From: Poecilobothrus nobilitatus
Lineage: Eukaryota; Arthropoda; Insecta; Diptera; Dolichopodidae
DNA length: 64,000 nucleotides
Direction of reading: 5' to 3'
Assembly: GCA_947095535.1 (NCBI GenBank)
Contig: OX352773.1
Span: 212,060,093 to 212,124,092 of the forward strand
Shown here: positions 1-12,992 of the stretch, one piece after another
Position numbering within the stretch: the stretch's first letter is position 1
How the letters are laid out: the number at the start of each line of letters is the position of its first letter
Notes under the pieces: generated by a model
Told to the model about the DNA's origin: nothing
What the model saw: only the letters and a program-made list of their open reading frames with translations
The model's database searches: none
Translations under genes and position numbers: made by a program

Positions 1-174
1 TTTTTCTTCTATTAAGAGCTATTCAGTTTCCAATGTTAAGCTACCCTAAGAGCTTTCTATCTTTTTTTCGCCTAGCTTTAATATTTCGTTGTATGGTCAA
101 TTGCAATACTTTGTACTGTTCGTTAAGATTTTTAAATAATAAAAATTTTTGCTTCTTTGAATTATCAACTTTTA

Positions 175-300
175 TGAAATCTCTTTTCAAAAATTTCCGC
201 TTCCCTTTTCTATCCCTCCTCCTATGATAGTGTTAGCAGTTAGGGATTTCATCCAATTATGTTGGTTAAAGAGAGATCAATAAACTACCAAGGATCAAGG
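175..300 (+). mobile_element. SINE-B family fragment, copy 1
   Basis: A partial copy of a dispersed repeat seen seven times in this window. It shares the block around TTCAAAAATTTCCGC with the copies at 28,240 (TTCAAAATTTCCGC) and 44,630 (TTGAAAGTTTCCGC). It also shares a later block GCAGTTAGGGATTTC...ATTATGTTGG with GCAGTTGAAGGTTTA...ATTATGTTGG at 28.3 kb. The promoter-box region and the 3' tail are not recognisable, so it is truncated on both sides. Non-coding. The relationship was judged by eye only. Confidence 0.45.
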
Positions 301-318
301 AACTACCAAGGATCAATT
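283..318 (+). repeat. 18-bp tandem duplication
   Basis: Two adjacent 18-bp units beginning AACTACCAAGGATCAA agree at 16 of 18 positions. They abut the SINE-B fragment. This is a small local duplication of the slippage type with no further copies. Confidence 0.7.
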
Positions 319-3300
319 TTCTCTACTATCTTCATTATGTTAGAACTAGTAAAAAAATGAGGTTAACAAGAGCTGTACATGTTTGTGTTCTCCTGTAGAT
401 GTTTCTACCAAAATTGATTTAAAAGCATATATTATAAATCTATCATACGGTATTTAACATTTTTTTAGAAACCCTGATTGTAATTCTTTTAAAACGATTT
501 ATTTATCTTCTTTTTAAAAATTAACTTTAAATTCCTAAACACTCTGTGAATTTTATATCTTATCCTATGTTCATATTAAACTAATAACAATAATATAAAG
601 TGAACAAAATTCAATAAATCTGCGTGTTACTAATTGTGCAAACATTGCACTTCTTTTGTGTAAATAATCTTTAATATAAATAATTCTAAAACTGAATAAA
701 AAAAAAAACGAAAAAATAACAATTGTATAAAATAAATTCTTGAATATCCTTTATAAATAGAAGGAGCTCACCCTAAGCTTTATTTTTTTTATTCTCTTCT
801 TGAACAATAAGATGAATTTATTTTTTTACATCCATATTATTATTATTATGCAAGTCATTTATAATTGAATTAAATAAATAGAAAATATAAGATAGCATTA
901 AAAGGAAATAGTAACGATGGTATCTTTACAAGATATCAACTAACGATTTTGTGCAAATAACTTTTAAGAGATAAAAGAGGATAAAAATGAGAACAGTATA
1001 AATAGAAAAGGAAATCATCATCTTTATAAATTATATTTATAGAATAGTGTTAAATCCTGTTTGTTATGGCAATAATAAGGATATGTTATCAATGTAAATA
1101 GATAAGTACAGTGAGTCACAAAATAAAAACGTAATCCTTTTTTAAAAATTAAAAAAACAAAAGGGGGAGTACATGCCCCATATATTTGCTCCATAGTCCA
1201 ATTCAACACTGAAGGAAATAAAGTTAGGCGGTATATTGTAAGCAAATAAATTAATTTACTGTAAAACATTTTATATAAAGATTTCGTTAGCAGCATCTAA
1301 ACAACTCAAGTTGAAAATTCCTCTAATTCTTTTATTTATAACAGATATAAAGAAAAAGACGATTTCCATTGTGGCTCACTGTAAATTTTGCAAAACAAAA
1401 AACTTAACATTTAGTAAGGAAGTCAAATACATAAGTCATATATTATATTATATTGTATTACATAGCATATAGTTAAAGCATTTTTCCTGTCTATTTGCAA
1501 AAGGGAAACAATTTAATGTCTTTTACATTGGGAAGAATCAAAAAAGTACTTTTTGGAAGGATACACGCTTGCAGGATAATGTCATATTTCTGTTCTGGAA
1601 TTTAAGATAAAAAAAAAAAACAAAAAAGAGGCAAAAAATCAAATAATGCTGATTCATCTATTGTGCAAATCATATGCAATTATTCATACTTTAAATGATA
1701 TGTATACGTTTTCAAAGGATATAGTTTATGTGCATTTTTAAAATTTTATTTCCTTAAGTTTGTTAAATTTGAAGGGATTGAAAATCACAGTAAGAAAGTA
1801 AAGTACATTACATGCAATTTATATACTCGTACAATAGGAAGAAATTAGAAAATTGTTTTTTTTTTAATTTTTATACTGAATCCTTTGTTTATTTTATCGA
1901 TACTAATGGCAAACAAAAATTGATTTAAAACAAACAAATTTTTCTAGGGGGATCTGTTTTGTCTAACATGAGTTTTTAGGTAATTTTTAGCAGAAAATTC
2001 CAGTAATTCCAGTGTGTTTTGTATTTTGAATGTCAGTTGGAAAAGTTTCTTATTCTTTTATTTTTATTTCAAATGCCTAGACTAATCACAAAAGCATATT
2101 CAATATTTTAATCAAACCATGAATTATTTATCAAAGAAACCCTTGTGTAGTCTGAAGATATGATTCTGTTTGAACTGACTTTTAAAATGTTAAAATAGTT
2201 AAATACATATGAAAATTGTAATTTTTGATCGCGTATAAACCAAGACAAGACTAAGGGGAAGTAGAAAAAACTATCCATTAAAGAAATTATGTACTTACTT
2301 AATTAGGGATGGACTAGGTGGTATTAACTAAGAAAATGACATAAAACGTTAATTTTACCGCAGTCTTTGGTACTTTTCTTGCTCGGAAACCATTGAAGAA
2401 CCATTTATTTACGAATGAATTAGTCATTTTTAGATTTTGAAGTCTTTTTATGTCATCATTTAATTTAGTTTGGGCAATTTTGAACAAAGCTATTATAATA
2501 ATAATATACAATTAACTATTTAAATTTTTCTTCTTCCCCAAACATTTCTTTTTTCACTTAGCAAATAATCTTTTAACTTCATAAAGTTACCAATAATATC
2601 CACCTGTTAAATGAAATAATGTTTAGCTAAAATAAAGTAAGGACGTGTTACTTTTAATCTTCTAAAGTTCAATTAATCTCATTTTCGTATATAACTATAA
2701 AACTTTATGATAAAATTACATAAAAAGTATACGCTTTTCATAACTTTTGCATGTGATCCTTTGTTCTTACTTTGTCTCAGATTTTTTTTTTTTTTGTTTG
2801 TAGGTTGTTGATAATTTAAACTCATTTAAACATTTTACAATCATCGACTATTCAATAAAATAAAACACACAGTAAATGAAAAGAAAAATTAACAAAAGAT
2901 TGAAGATGAAGAACAAGAGTATGAAGAGACGAATAGAATCAATAACAAACAACAAAACAAAAATCTATAAAAACAAGGAAGGAACCATTAAATCGTTGTG
3001 TAATTAAGAGAGCAAAATTAATACCACACACATTCAACGCAAGTTGAAATGACTTCAAATTTACAACTTTTTAATTTTTTCTACCAACGTACGAACAACC
3101 TAAAGATTATTTATATGACAAAAAAACAAAAAGGTAATGGTAATACACCTTATGTACATTGATCTTTGGTCACGGTAATGTTCATCTTATATTCGTTTTT
3201 TTTTTTTTAGTGTGTATTTTCCAATAACGTTTGTCGCATTATGAACGCACAAAAATTGAAAATTTTTGGAGAGTTAAATCGACCTAAATGATTCTGATAT

Positions 3301-3734
3301 CAGTGGATTGATCACTTAAGCCATTATCAAAGCATTCATGGAGAGTTTAATTACAACAAAAAAACAAAAACAAAAAGAAAAACGGAAAGCGGAATTTTGT
3401 TTCACATTAAGTCACTTTGTTTTCTGTTTTTAATGCTTCGATATCATTAATGCGATATAGAAACATCGAATCTTTAACAAATATAATATGATGGTAGTAC
3501 ATGTTTTGTACAAAAACAGTATCGTATTTAAAACGGAATTTAAATAAAAGGAATTTTGGGACCGAAAAGAATTAAGATTCGTTTTATTTTTTGTGATTAT
3601 GATATGTCGGTTTCATATAAAGCACAAGAAGATAATAGCCTTTTATCCCTTTCATTTTGTCATTGTAGTTTGAAAATTGATTTGTTTTCTTAATAAAATA
3701 GTTTAAAATCCACGTGCTCTTATAATTAATGCAT
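319..3734. other. AT-rich DNA without recognisable genes
   Basis: I see only AT-rich sequence with A and T runs of 8-13 bases. Open frames are short (at most about 90 codons) and have no family resemblance. No element was recognised. Confidence 0.5.
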
Positions 3735-3740
3735 GCAAAC

Positions 3741-3855
3741 TTGTCTAATGATATAGTGGTTAAGCGATTGAAAAGTTTTTGATTCAAACCCCGGTCAGGT
3801 CATGTACAATTTAGTTATTTATATCGTAATATTAAATAAATAAAAAGTAAATAAT
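3741..3855 (+). mobile_element. tRNA-derived SINE-like fragment (SINE-C, copy 1)
   Basis: A tRNA-like head is visible. TATAGTGGTTAAGCG fits an RNA polymerase III A box, and about 35 bases later GATTCAAACCC fits a B box (consensus GGTTCGANTCC). It continues CCGGTCAGGTCATGTAC, then an AT-rich tail with TATCGTAAT and AAATAAATAAA. A second copy at 27,961 shares the B box, GTCAGATCATAT and TATCGTAA. The spacing and the degraded A/B boxes argue against a functional tRNA. A tRNA pseudogene is the main alternative. Confidence 0.45.
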
Positions 3856-4022
3856 TTTTGTACAAAATAGTAGATGGCATACGAATATAAAACATATTTC
3901 TGTTTCATTATCTATAGCTATAGTCGAATAGTCAACAGCTTAATGAAAAATAATTATTAAATAAAACGAAAAGCATCATGGTCAAATATGAAAATTAACC
4001 AACTTAATGATTAATACCCTAT

Positions 4023-4076
4023 GCTCCTTATAGGTTCCTTGTTGGTTTCTTAATAGGTTTCTTATAGGCTCCTTAC
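4023..4076 (+). repeat. Minisatellite, about 11-bp units
   Basis: Five imperfect units of the form GGTTCCTTATA / GGTTTCTTAATA / GGCTCCTTACG follow one another. It is a local degenerate tandem array. The surrounding stretch from 3,860 to 5,393 holds nothing else that I recognise. Confidence 0.65.
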
Positions 4077-5393
4077 GTATATGAAAAGAAATTAAATTTA
4101 GGATTTAATTAAGGTAAAGTTATTTATACTTTCAAAAAATATATTAAACTGCATAACAATTCTTTTTTTCTTAGGTTTTAATTCATCTAAAACTGCACTA
4201 CAAGGGAAGGGTGTAAACCTATTAATTACTTTATTAATAAAAATTCCATAGTATTTATTTAGACTAAAAACTATAAACTACCAGAGTCACCAGAGCATAT
4301 TTGTAAGCCAAATGTGGGATTTTTTCGCACTGAAAACACCTCTGTGGTTCGAAGAATTTCTGAAAAAAATTGATTCCTTTTTTTTTTAATTATTAATTAA
4401 AATTAAAATCAAAAAAAAAAATTTAGATTAAAAACGAACTTTATATATTTAGTTAATGAATAAAATATAAAGGTATGAAATATACCTGTGTTATTGTACA
4501 GGTATAACCAATAACCATATGAAATTGACCGAATCAAGGTGATAAGATTTTTTTTTTTAAAATTTTTTCTCTTCAGATCATTTAAGAACAACTTTTATTA
4601 ATTTACAACTGAAGCACAGGAACAACAAAAGCAGCAGCAAAAAAAAATGGTAGTCAAGCAATCTATATGAGTGGTTTTTGTTTTTTTTTGAAACACACAA
4701 GAAAAATAATTAAAAAAAAAATATAACAAAATATTTTTAATTACTTCCTTGAAATTTTAAGATCACCATCTCTTTTTTCCCATTTCTATCTTTCTCTGTC
4801 TCTTTCTTTCTCAATCAGTTCGATTAATGATCTGTAAACCGAAATAAATAATAAAGGATATCTTACGGGTGGTATCATTGTTCATAATGTTGTAAAATAT
4901 CGTAAAATGTTTAAATAAGTGACCGAATAAGTACGTAGGGATCATCTTAATGACAATATCATTTAAAATATATAAGTGAGAAGGAGAGAAAAAAAACTAT
5001 TTTGAAAAGTTATTGTTTTTTAAAAATCTGTTTTTGTTTAATAACATAATGCGTCATTTTTACCCCTATAATTTTAAAAGAAACTTATATTAATTAAGGG
5101 GAATCGTTAAAAACTTAAAAGCAAAGTGAAAATATGTTAGTTAAAATCATAGTTTTATTCTCATCATAAGTGACTACAGAAAGAATTTAGGACACAATAG
5201 AATAGTAATAAATTCCAAAAGATTTATTCAAGGTTTGTTAAAAATTAATTTGAAATTTTCTTTTACATAATTTTGACCAATAAAACTGGTATAAAACTTA
5301 AATCTATTATTCTATAATATATAACCATAATATGTTTCTATGTTGACTACAGCTCAAGATGTGTTCGAAATTTTTATTTATTAAATTTGAGTA

Positions 5394-5590
5394 GAGGCCT
5401 CAGTGGTCTAGTGGGTGTAAAATACTATGTAAACACCGAGGGAGTGTGAGTTCAAATCCCACACACGTCGTAAGAGTTATTCCCCCTTACGACATTTACA
5501 GCCACGTCTGAAAAGGAAAGGTTGTGTAATTTCTTGTCCACATTTATGTGGCAGAGAAAAGCATTAAAAAAAAATAAATAAATAAATATA
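5394..5590 (+). mobile_element. tRNA-derived SINE (SINE-A, copy 1)
   Basis: Apparently near full length. The head reads GAGGCCTCAGTGGTCTAGTGGG, with the A-box-like TGGTCTAGTGGG. GAGTTCAAATCCC follows as a B box about 45 bases later, then a tRNA-unrelated body with CACACGTCGTAAGAG and CCTTACGACATTTACAGCC. It ends in an A-rich tail with an AAAT repeat. A second copy at 25,939 shares head, B box and body. Transcription by RNA polymerase III and mobilisation by a LINE are family knowledge, not seen here. No clear target-site duplication was found. Confidence 0.7.
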
Positions 5591-5914
5591 ACTTATCCCA
5601 TAACGAAAATTGAAATTGGACCATTTTAACAGTCTTTTAAGAAAGAAGTTTAAACTCGAGTAATACAGGGAAAATTAAACAACTAATAAAAAAAATTAAG
5701 GGTTTTCAAAAAAAATATTTCCAAAATTAAAAAATGTTCGATAATAAGTTTCGGGTAAAGATAAAGAGGACATAGGTACATATATTCAAAAATAAATTAA
5801 TAATAATATAAAATTTGAAAAATATCATTAGAAAAATTTGTTATGTAAAATTGCGAAAAATCAAGTCAGATTTTCCCCAATTTTTAAGTAAACCTACATT
5901 ATTAAAAAAAGTTG

Positions 5915-6130
5915 AGTTTGAATCTGAAATGACTCATAGTGCTCTATCTCCGTAATGGGAGGCGCTACAAAAAAATTAGTTGAGTTGTTCGGGAGTTGTT
6001 CCATTAAATTAGTTTTTTTTGCAATGTCCATCTGTAGTTAAAATTTCATTGCTTTATTTTAAACGGTGTAGAAGTTTTATAAACACCCAAAGGGACAGAC
6101 GGAGCAATAACCAGACGAACAGAGTGAAAC
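5915..6130 (-). mobile_element. INE-1/Helitron-like repeat fragment (family D, copy 1, reverse)
   Basis: Read on the minus strand it gives CTCCGTCTGTCCCTTTGGG, then TATAAAACTTCTACACCG, and later TTTTTTTGTAGCGCCTCCC followed by ATTACGGAGATAGAGC. The same order of blocks occurs at 15,275 (plus strand). The last block also occurs at 35,335 (TTTTTTTGTAGCCCCACCC, then GTTACGGAGCTACAG). The GTCT/GTCC-type core and block order resemble the INE-1/DINE-1 class of non-autonomous Helitrons from flies. The class assignment is inferred; membership of one dispersed family is seen directly. Confidence 0.6.
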
Positions 6131-9100
6131 TAAAAGGCACATTTTTTGAAATTTTTGGATTATTACATATGCTGAAATCATAGAAAAAAAAACTGTTGAA
6201 AATTTCGTACATAAGGTTATGAAGTTATTAAGCTACATAAGGTCTAAACTAGAGGGGCACACCAGTTCACCTAAACCTATTTCTCAAAAAGAAATTTGGC
6301 TTATTATTGAAATACATATGTAAAATAATAATTTGAATAGATTTTAGAGCTGGTTACAAAATAAGGGTTTTAATAATCATTGAATTATGAATTTTAAACT
6401 TTAGGTTTATTAGATCTATATCTAAATTTCTACCAACAATCACCAACACCACCAACCAACAACATAAATGTTATCTACCTCACATTTGACAGGTTTATTA
6501 GCTGGTTTTATGCTAAATGCTTTTTTGAGAATAGAATTTATGCTAATTGTTGTCATGAATCGTTAAACTACACAGTAATATTAAGAACAGAAACAAAAAT
6601 TCCTTTTACTAATAAAAGCAAAAGTTGTTCTGAAAAGAATTATAAAGCACAAGTCAAGACTAAACTTAAGATTTTTAAGTTAAGAATAAGAAAATTCTAA
6701 AAAATATTCTTTAAAATACATTAGAAGGCATTTAATTTAATTTCTTTTAACTAGAAACAGTGACTGCTTTAATAACAAATCACCGCAGAGATTTGTTAAA
6801 AACGTACTCTTTCTCTATTGTAGTCAAAATTTTCTTTCAAAAGAGGAAAAATTATACCTATATCTTGTTATAGGAGCATAGGATCAACAAGTAACTGAAA
6901 ACCGTCTAATTATTTTTCATTTTATGAAATATTATACGAAAATTATAATGTCATCCTGAATAGGATATATTAAAAAATAAGAAGAAGACACAAGTTCTTG
7001 TTTGGATGATACACTAATTCCGTTTTTCAAAATGTTCTAAAGTAAAAAAGGTAAAAATTTATATATAGGTTAATTTAAATATTATATTATTATTAAATAT
7101 ACGTTATATTTTTGTTATTTAAAATTTTCTCATGAAAAGTTATTGCATATTTCTATATGTATCTATTTATCTGTTATAATATATATTGACATATTTTGCA
7201 TTCTAAAATCTTATATCCCATCATATTTTAAAACTCAATGATTATAATATGAGAAGATCTGTTACAATTCTAAAGAAAATTTTTAGATATTTTTAAATCT
7301 ATATAATAACTAAATCATGATTTTATTATTAAAAATTCAAATCACGCTTCTGTATTACAATTAATAGAAATTGTGATAGAAAAGTGTATGCTATACATAC
7401 TTTAACTATATATGGTGATTATTGAAACTTTGACTGAGAACATCTAATGTAGGTTAATTTGAAAATCAAATGATTACCAATTCATTTAGACAACCGCTCT
7501 AATACGTTTATATACTATCATATACATATGTATATATATAATAATATATAAAATATAAATCTATTGAAAAATCTAAATATATATATATATATATAGTCTT
7601 ATTGAACAATTACCTCATATGTATGTATATCTTAATTCTTAAGAAAGAAGTGATGCCCTGCTTCATTTTTTGTTTGTTTATTTATTTTTGTTTTTTGTTT
7701 TTTTTTTCTTTAATAAAAAAATTAAGCAGTAAATTGTAAATTGATACAAAATATTTTTACAGTTCCTGTTCAAATTATCTACTTGTTATTTTTTTCACCT
7801 TTCTTTTTACCATTATTATAAACATGTATGGTTATTTATATTTAATTTAAAAAAAATTTTTGTACTGTTTTTTTTTTTTTTTGTTGTAAAGTGATTCTGA
7901 AAAATAACACCCTTTTATTTATCAAAAGTAGAAAAAAAAAAGAAGATAATGGTTCCATTAATTCTTTGCTCCATCACTATTTAATATAATTTTTTTTAAG
8001 TGTTTATAATTATGTCTGTCCTTCTATTCGTTGAAGACATTTTCAGATTATTATAGGCTTAGAGAGTTATGCCTTTATTTTTCTGACAAGATGACAAGAC
8101 AAATGACAACGACAGAAAAGACAGATGACAACAAAAAAAATTAAATCTTTTAATATTGGAGCTTTGACTCTTCTGATTTTACTTCCACTTGTTTCAGCTT
8201 AAAACCTTTTTTTTTTTATCACAAAAATTAGAAGTTTGTTAATTCAAAGCCAGAATAAAGGTTTACAATATTCATTGCTAAGAATAGGTGAACCCATTAT
8301 ATAAATTACCCATTTATCTTTATATGATACTGCCAAGTGGATCTATTTTGTGCCATATGAGTCGATTTTGCTAATGTTTTCTATGTCACAGATTATAGTT
8401 GATCTGACCAACGTCCAGGAGATCAACCCCTCGCTCTTTTTCCGTTCATTCTTTTGCCTTTCACTAGTAGTTTCTCCATTTAACCTGATCGTCTAACAAT
8501 GTAAATCTATAGCTACCTTGGGCTAAATTTATATCATGTTCGTACTACAGATCTAAATGTCAAATTTGTTAAATCAAGATAATTCCACAACTGCCGAAAC
8601 CGATCTGCAATTAGAACAATTTTAATTGCAAATTAATTTTTAAAAGTGAAGAGATGAAGAGTGATATTATTTGAGCAGTATGCAAAAATTTCAACTTAGT
8701 TAAGTGATTTTTGAATTTCAATTGAAACTTTAAGTTGTATTCGATACAGGTTTAGCAGCCCGAAAAAGTTTAATAAAACTTACAAATTAAAGAATTGTAA
8801 AATTATATAAAATTATGACACTCGGTACAGTCTTATGGACAAGCAGTTTCAAATTTTAAAATACATACTATCTCGATGTAATAACGGTTAAATTTATTTC
8901 AATTTTTAGATTTTTATTTACTAAACCTAATAAATTCTCATCGTTAATTTTTTAACTGAATTACTTCAATGTAACAGCTATTAAATGAAAAAAAAAAAAA
9001 AAAATAAAATCAAAAAAATTAAATTTTTTTTATTTAAACAGGGATAGATTAGACATAATATCTACATATATACCATTTGTTTATTTGAATTTTTTTGTTT

Positions 9101-11611
9101 GTCTCTTTTTCTTTTCATTATTTTCTATTTCATTTCTATTAAGACATCAAAAATCACTGAGTTCATTATTTTAAAATGAGGCACGAATATTGTGAACATC
9201 ATTATTTTGTTCATTATGATCATCATCAACATCATCATCTTCATGATTATCATTAATATACATATGTGTACTAATGAATAATGATTAAATTTTACTATAG
9301 TACCTACATATAATACAGTGGGGATCAGCTTTAAAAACAAATGCAAATAATATTGCACAAATAAGGATTTTGGAGTCTTCAATAAAATATCTTCCTAAAG
9401 TGTAATTAGAAAGTCAGGGATAAACTTAATTTAATAATTTTAATTAAATTTTATATATAGTATTTATTCTCTAAGGAAAGAATTTGAATTCATGTTTTAT
9501 ACCTCACAATTTTAATTTTTAAAATGAGTTTGTAAATATAATTTTAAATTCTAATATTAGACTAGAATAGAGAAAGAATAAACTTGATTTAGACTAAGAA
9601 AATATAAGTCTAATAATGTTTTTATGTAATATAAAATTCACCTATTGTAGAGGTAAAGATCTAACTAAGCGATTAGTATTAAAACCAATTGTTAACACTA
9701 AATAATTTATTGTGAATTAAGACAAATTTTCATGGAAAAAATATCGGCGATATTTGTTAGAGCATAGGCAGAAGATATAAAAACACTACTTGTGTGACAG
9801 AGAAAAAACGCAAAAATATCGGTACAAGCGTTCAGAAAATATCGGATGAAATTTAGCTCGCTGAAGTTAAATTTTCTATAATTATCTCCTATATTTTTAA
9901 CACATACGTAAAAATTGTATATGTACACAAAAAAAATGGGCACACTACTAACATTCTTATGGATACATGACATTTGAATTCATTATTTTTCTCCCTCTTT
10001 CCTATTGGTAGTATTAAGTATAGTTTACTCTTTCCAAATATCGGATTGAATTTTTTCCATCAAAAATTAGCCTCTAAGGTTCTCTTTTATTTGCTTTTCT
10101 AAGTTGTTTGGTGAGATTTACCAAAACTTTGTTAACAGCAATCTTTTAAACCCTAACTTTATATATTAATAAATAAAAATTATTCGTTATGCATTTTTAT
10201 GCTTTGCCAACAGTTTTTTTTAGACCACTGTATTTAAAGTTTTAGTATGTTATATATCTATTAAAAATAAACATTAAATCGTGCAAACATGTTTGCTAGC
10301 ACTTCTAATTCTGTAATAATCATTGTTTTTAGTTAGTTTCTTAGTTTGTTAACTAATACCAAATATTGATTGATGGTGATGATTGTTAGTAGGTTTGATA
10401 TTTTTCCTTTTTTTTCTATTTTAAATTCAAATTAATGATATTATATGAAATAAAATCAATTAGCACTTCTTAAGATGAATTCAAAATGAATTGAAAAGAA
10501 AAAAAAAAAAAACAAAGATAACAATAAAATTTAGAATGCATCAAAATCTCATATATATAATTTAAAAAAAAAAAAAATGTTAGCCTTACTATTGCACCTT
10601 TAAAGCCTGTAAAAAGAGTTCAATTGAATATTACATTCTATATACATATATTATGTATATATATATATATGTAAAATCTGTAAAGCATCACCATATATAT
10701 TTCGTTTTGTTTTTTATTAATTTAGATACCTTTTTTACTTATTAACTTTTAAAATAAAGTGTTTTTGTATTAGCACAGAAAAATAATCAATTCAAATATT
10801 ATGTTCTTAAGATTAAAATTTAATAATTCGATTTAAAAAATATCGAACAACATAAAACGTCATTTCGTCTTAAAATATGTATGTGGTACCCGTCTTTTAT
10901 TTTGTTCAATTGTCTTTAACTGCATCAGGGATCATGGTTTTAATGGTAATTTCATTTAGTTTTCATATTAAGAATTCAATGAGATCTTTTACTTTCCTCT
11001 CCTTAACTCCCTGCTCCGTTAATTAGGTTTAATAACCACACCTTAAGCAGTAGTCTATCAATGACCGTACTAAAATATTATATGGAATTTAAAGAATTAT
11101 CAGATGATCTAATACTTGGTTAGAGAATGGATATGGGGAATTCCATGTCAGTCATTGGAACATTTAAAAAAATTTAGAAATTTTCTTTTATTAATTTACC
11201 CTTCGTATCATTAACTCTATTCTACTGCGGTCAATCATCGGAATCTTACACTTTGGTTAGTTCAATTATGCAATTTTCTACGAATTATTTTACAGTAGAA
11301 AAAAAAAAAATTTGGTTTACATTACATATATAATTATTGATAAAACATAGACTAAAAATAACTAGAGAGTCGAATGCGTTTGTCGTCGGGACAATCGGGC
11401 ATTTCAATAAAAATTTCACTGTCTCAAGAATGGATTTCAATCGATTTTAAAAACACAATTTAAAATGAAAAGCAAACGAAGAACTAATGCTCATGTTGTC
11501 TAATATTAGAATCTTAGAAAACCGTATAAGATATTATATACAGATCATTTTTAAATTTTCAGTTTTTAGCTAATTTTTCTTGCCATATATATTAAATCTT
11601 CTGATTCTACA
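6131..11611. other. AT-rich DNA, simple repeats only
   Basis: No gene or element was recognised. It contains (TA)n-type runs near 7,520-7,595 and 10,620-10,670, a GACAA-rich patch at 8,087-8,131, a CAT/ATC trinucleotide-rich patch at about 9,215-9,255, and many A/T homopolymers. Open frames of 85-88 codons at 9.1-10.0 kb on the minus strand look random: lysine-, phenylalanine- and isoleucine-rich, with no motif. Confidence 0.5.
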
Positions 11612-11690
11612 AGAGCAAAAGGAAGGTGGGAATCTTCCAAAGACACCAAGAATTCCCCCTTGGTAGTGTCAGATTTTTGCTGACTAAAAA
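11612..11690 (-). mobile_element. SINE-B family 3' fragment, copy 2 (reverse)
   Basis: Read on the minus strand it gives TTTTTAGTCAGCAAAAATC, TGACACTACCAAGGGGGAAT and TCTTGGTGTCTTTGG, then AAGATTCCCACCTTCCTT. This matches the 3' parts of the copies at 28.4 kb and 44.8 kb almost block for block. The 5' part is missing, as in a 5'-truncated retroposon. Confidence 0.6.
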
Positions 11691-12992
11691 TAAAATTATT
11701 ATTCGATTACAATCTATATTTTAAATTTTCTTAATTTAGAATAGTGCCCCATAATTTTCTAATAGTCATTTAAAGAAAAATGTTCAAGTGTTGTTTGTTT
11801 CATTTTTTTTTTTATCTTATAGGTCTGATTTAATTTTAATAGTTGAAAAAAAAAAACTAAAAGTAAACAATCTAAAAAGAATTGAAGTTTTTTATTTTTT
11901 TTTTGAAACTTGATGAAAATGTTTGTTTCGCGACTAAAACTTAATTGAGTTGTCATTATCGTTTGTCATGAATGATCACTTAGATAGATCAGTTTTCTTT
12001 TCCTCTTTTCACCATCTACTTAATTTTTTTTTTTTTTTATTTTGGTTTTTTACTTTTTAAGTCCAATTAACGCGGTCACCATGAATAGTTATTATAGTTA
12101 TTAAGGTACCATTAAGTTATAGAAATTGGTACCTATAGTACCTATCATATAAATGTAACTAGGTATAATTGGTAAATATTTGTGATGAAATTGGTGATCT
12201 TTTTTTTTTGTTTTTTTTTTTTTTGGTTTTGTATAAGAAAAAAATATAAAATGTGTAACAATTTTCATTTAAGTAAATTATTTGAATTTCTTTTCTAAGT
12301 TTTGTTAATCATAATTATATATACATTTATACTTACATACATATAGTTTAATTTTAAAATTAGAGTTGACAAGTTCTCTTTTTTGATTGAAGACAACACA
12401 TTCCCGTCTTCCAGATTACATCTATTATCATTAATATCGATGAATGTAACTATGTGTATTTAAAATGTTTTGTGGTATTTTCCATCTTAACTCTGAACAT
12501 AATGTAGGAGTTTTATATATGAAGGCTCAAAAGAGAACTAGTAAATACAAGAGAGGGAGTACCGTAAGTTAAAAGTAAGTCTTATAACATATTCTTACTA
12601 TAAGTAGAATCAGTTATTATTTAAATATAAATATATAGAAGGTTTTGTATATAAAAGAGTTTTTATATTTATTTAAAAGCTTCTACTTAAATCGAGTACT
12701 TCTTTGAATTCTTGCGAAGCAGATTTCATGTCTAATGAGCAGAGAAGTTCAGTTTCGAATAAATATTATATAACTTTAATACTTAGTTTACACAACATGT
12801 TGTTTGAAAATTTGATTTTCTTAAGTAATTTTCGATTTATTCAATTCTCTCAATAATTTTCGTTTTATTTAATCATCTCAGCTAGGTTATCTAGTCTAAT
12901 TAAGATCTTTGTTAAATAAATAGATATGTATTATAATATGAAACAGATATCCATTCCAATTTTATGAACTCATTTAGCTGGAATTGTGTTGA

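Noticed and set aside
5401..5465. Functional tRNA gene
   Set aside because: A- and B-box-like motifs are present, but no cloverleaf stems fit and an unrelated body with an A tail follows, so a SINE head is the better reading.
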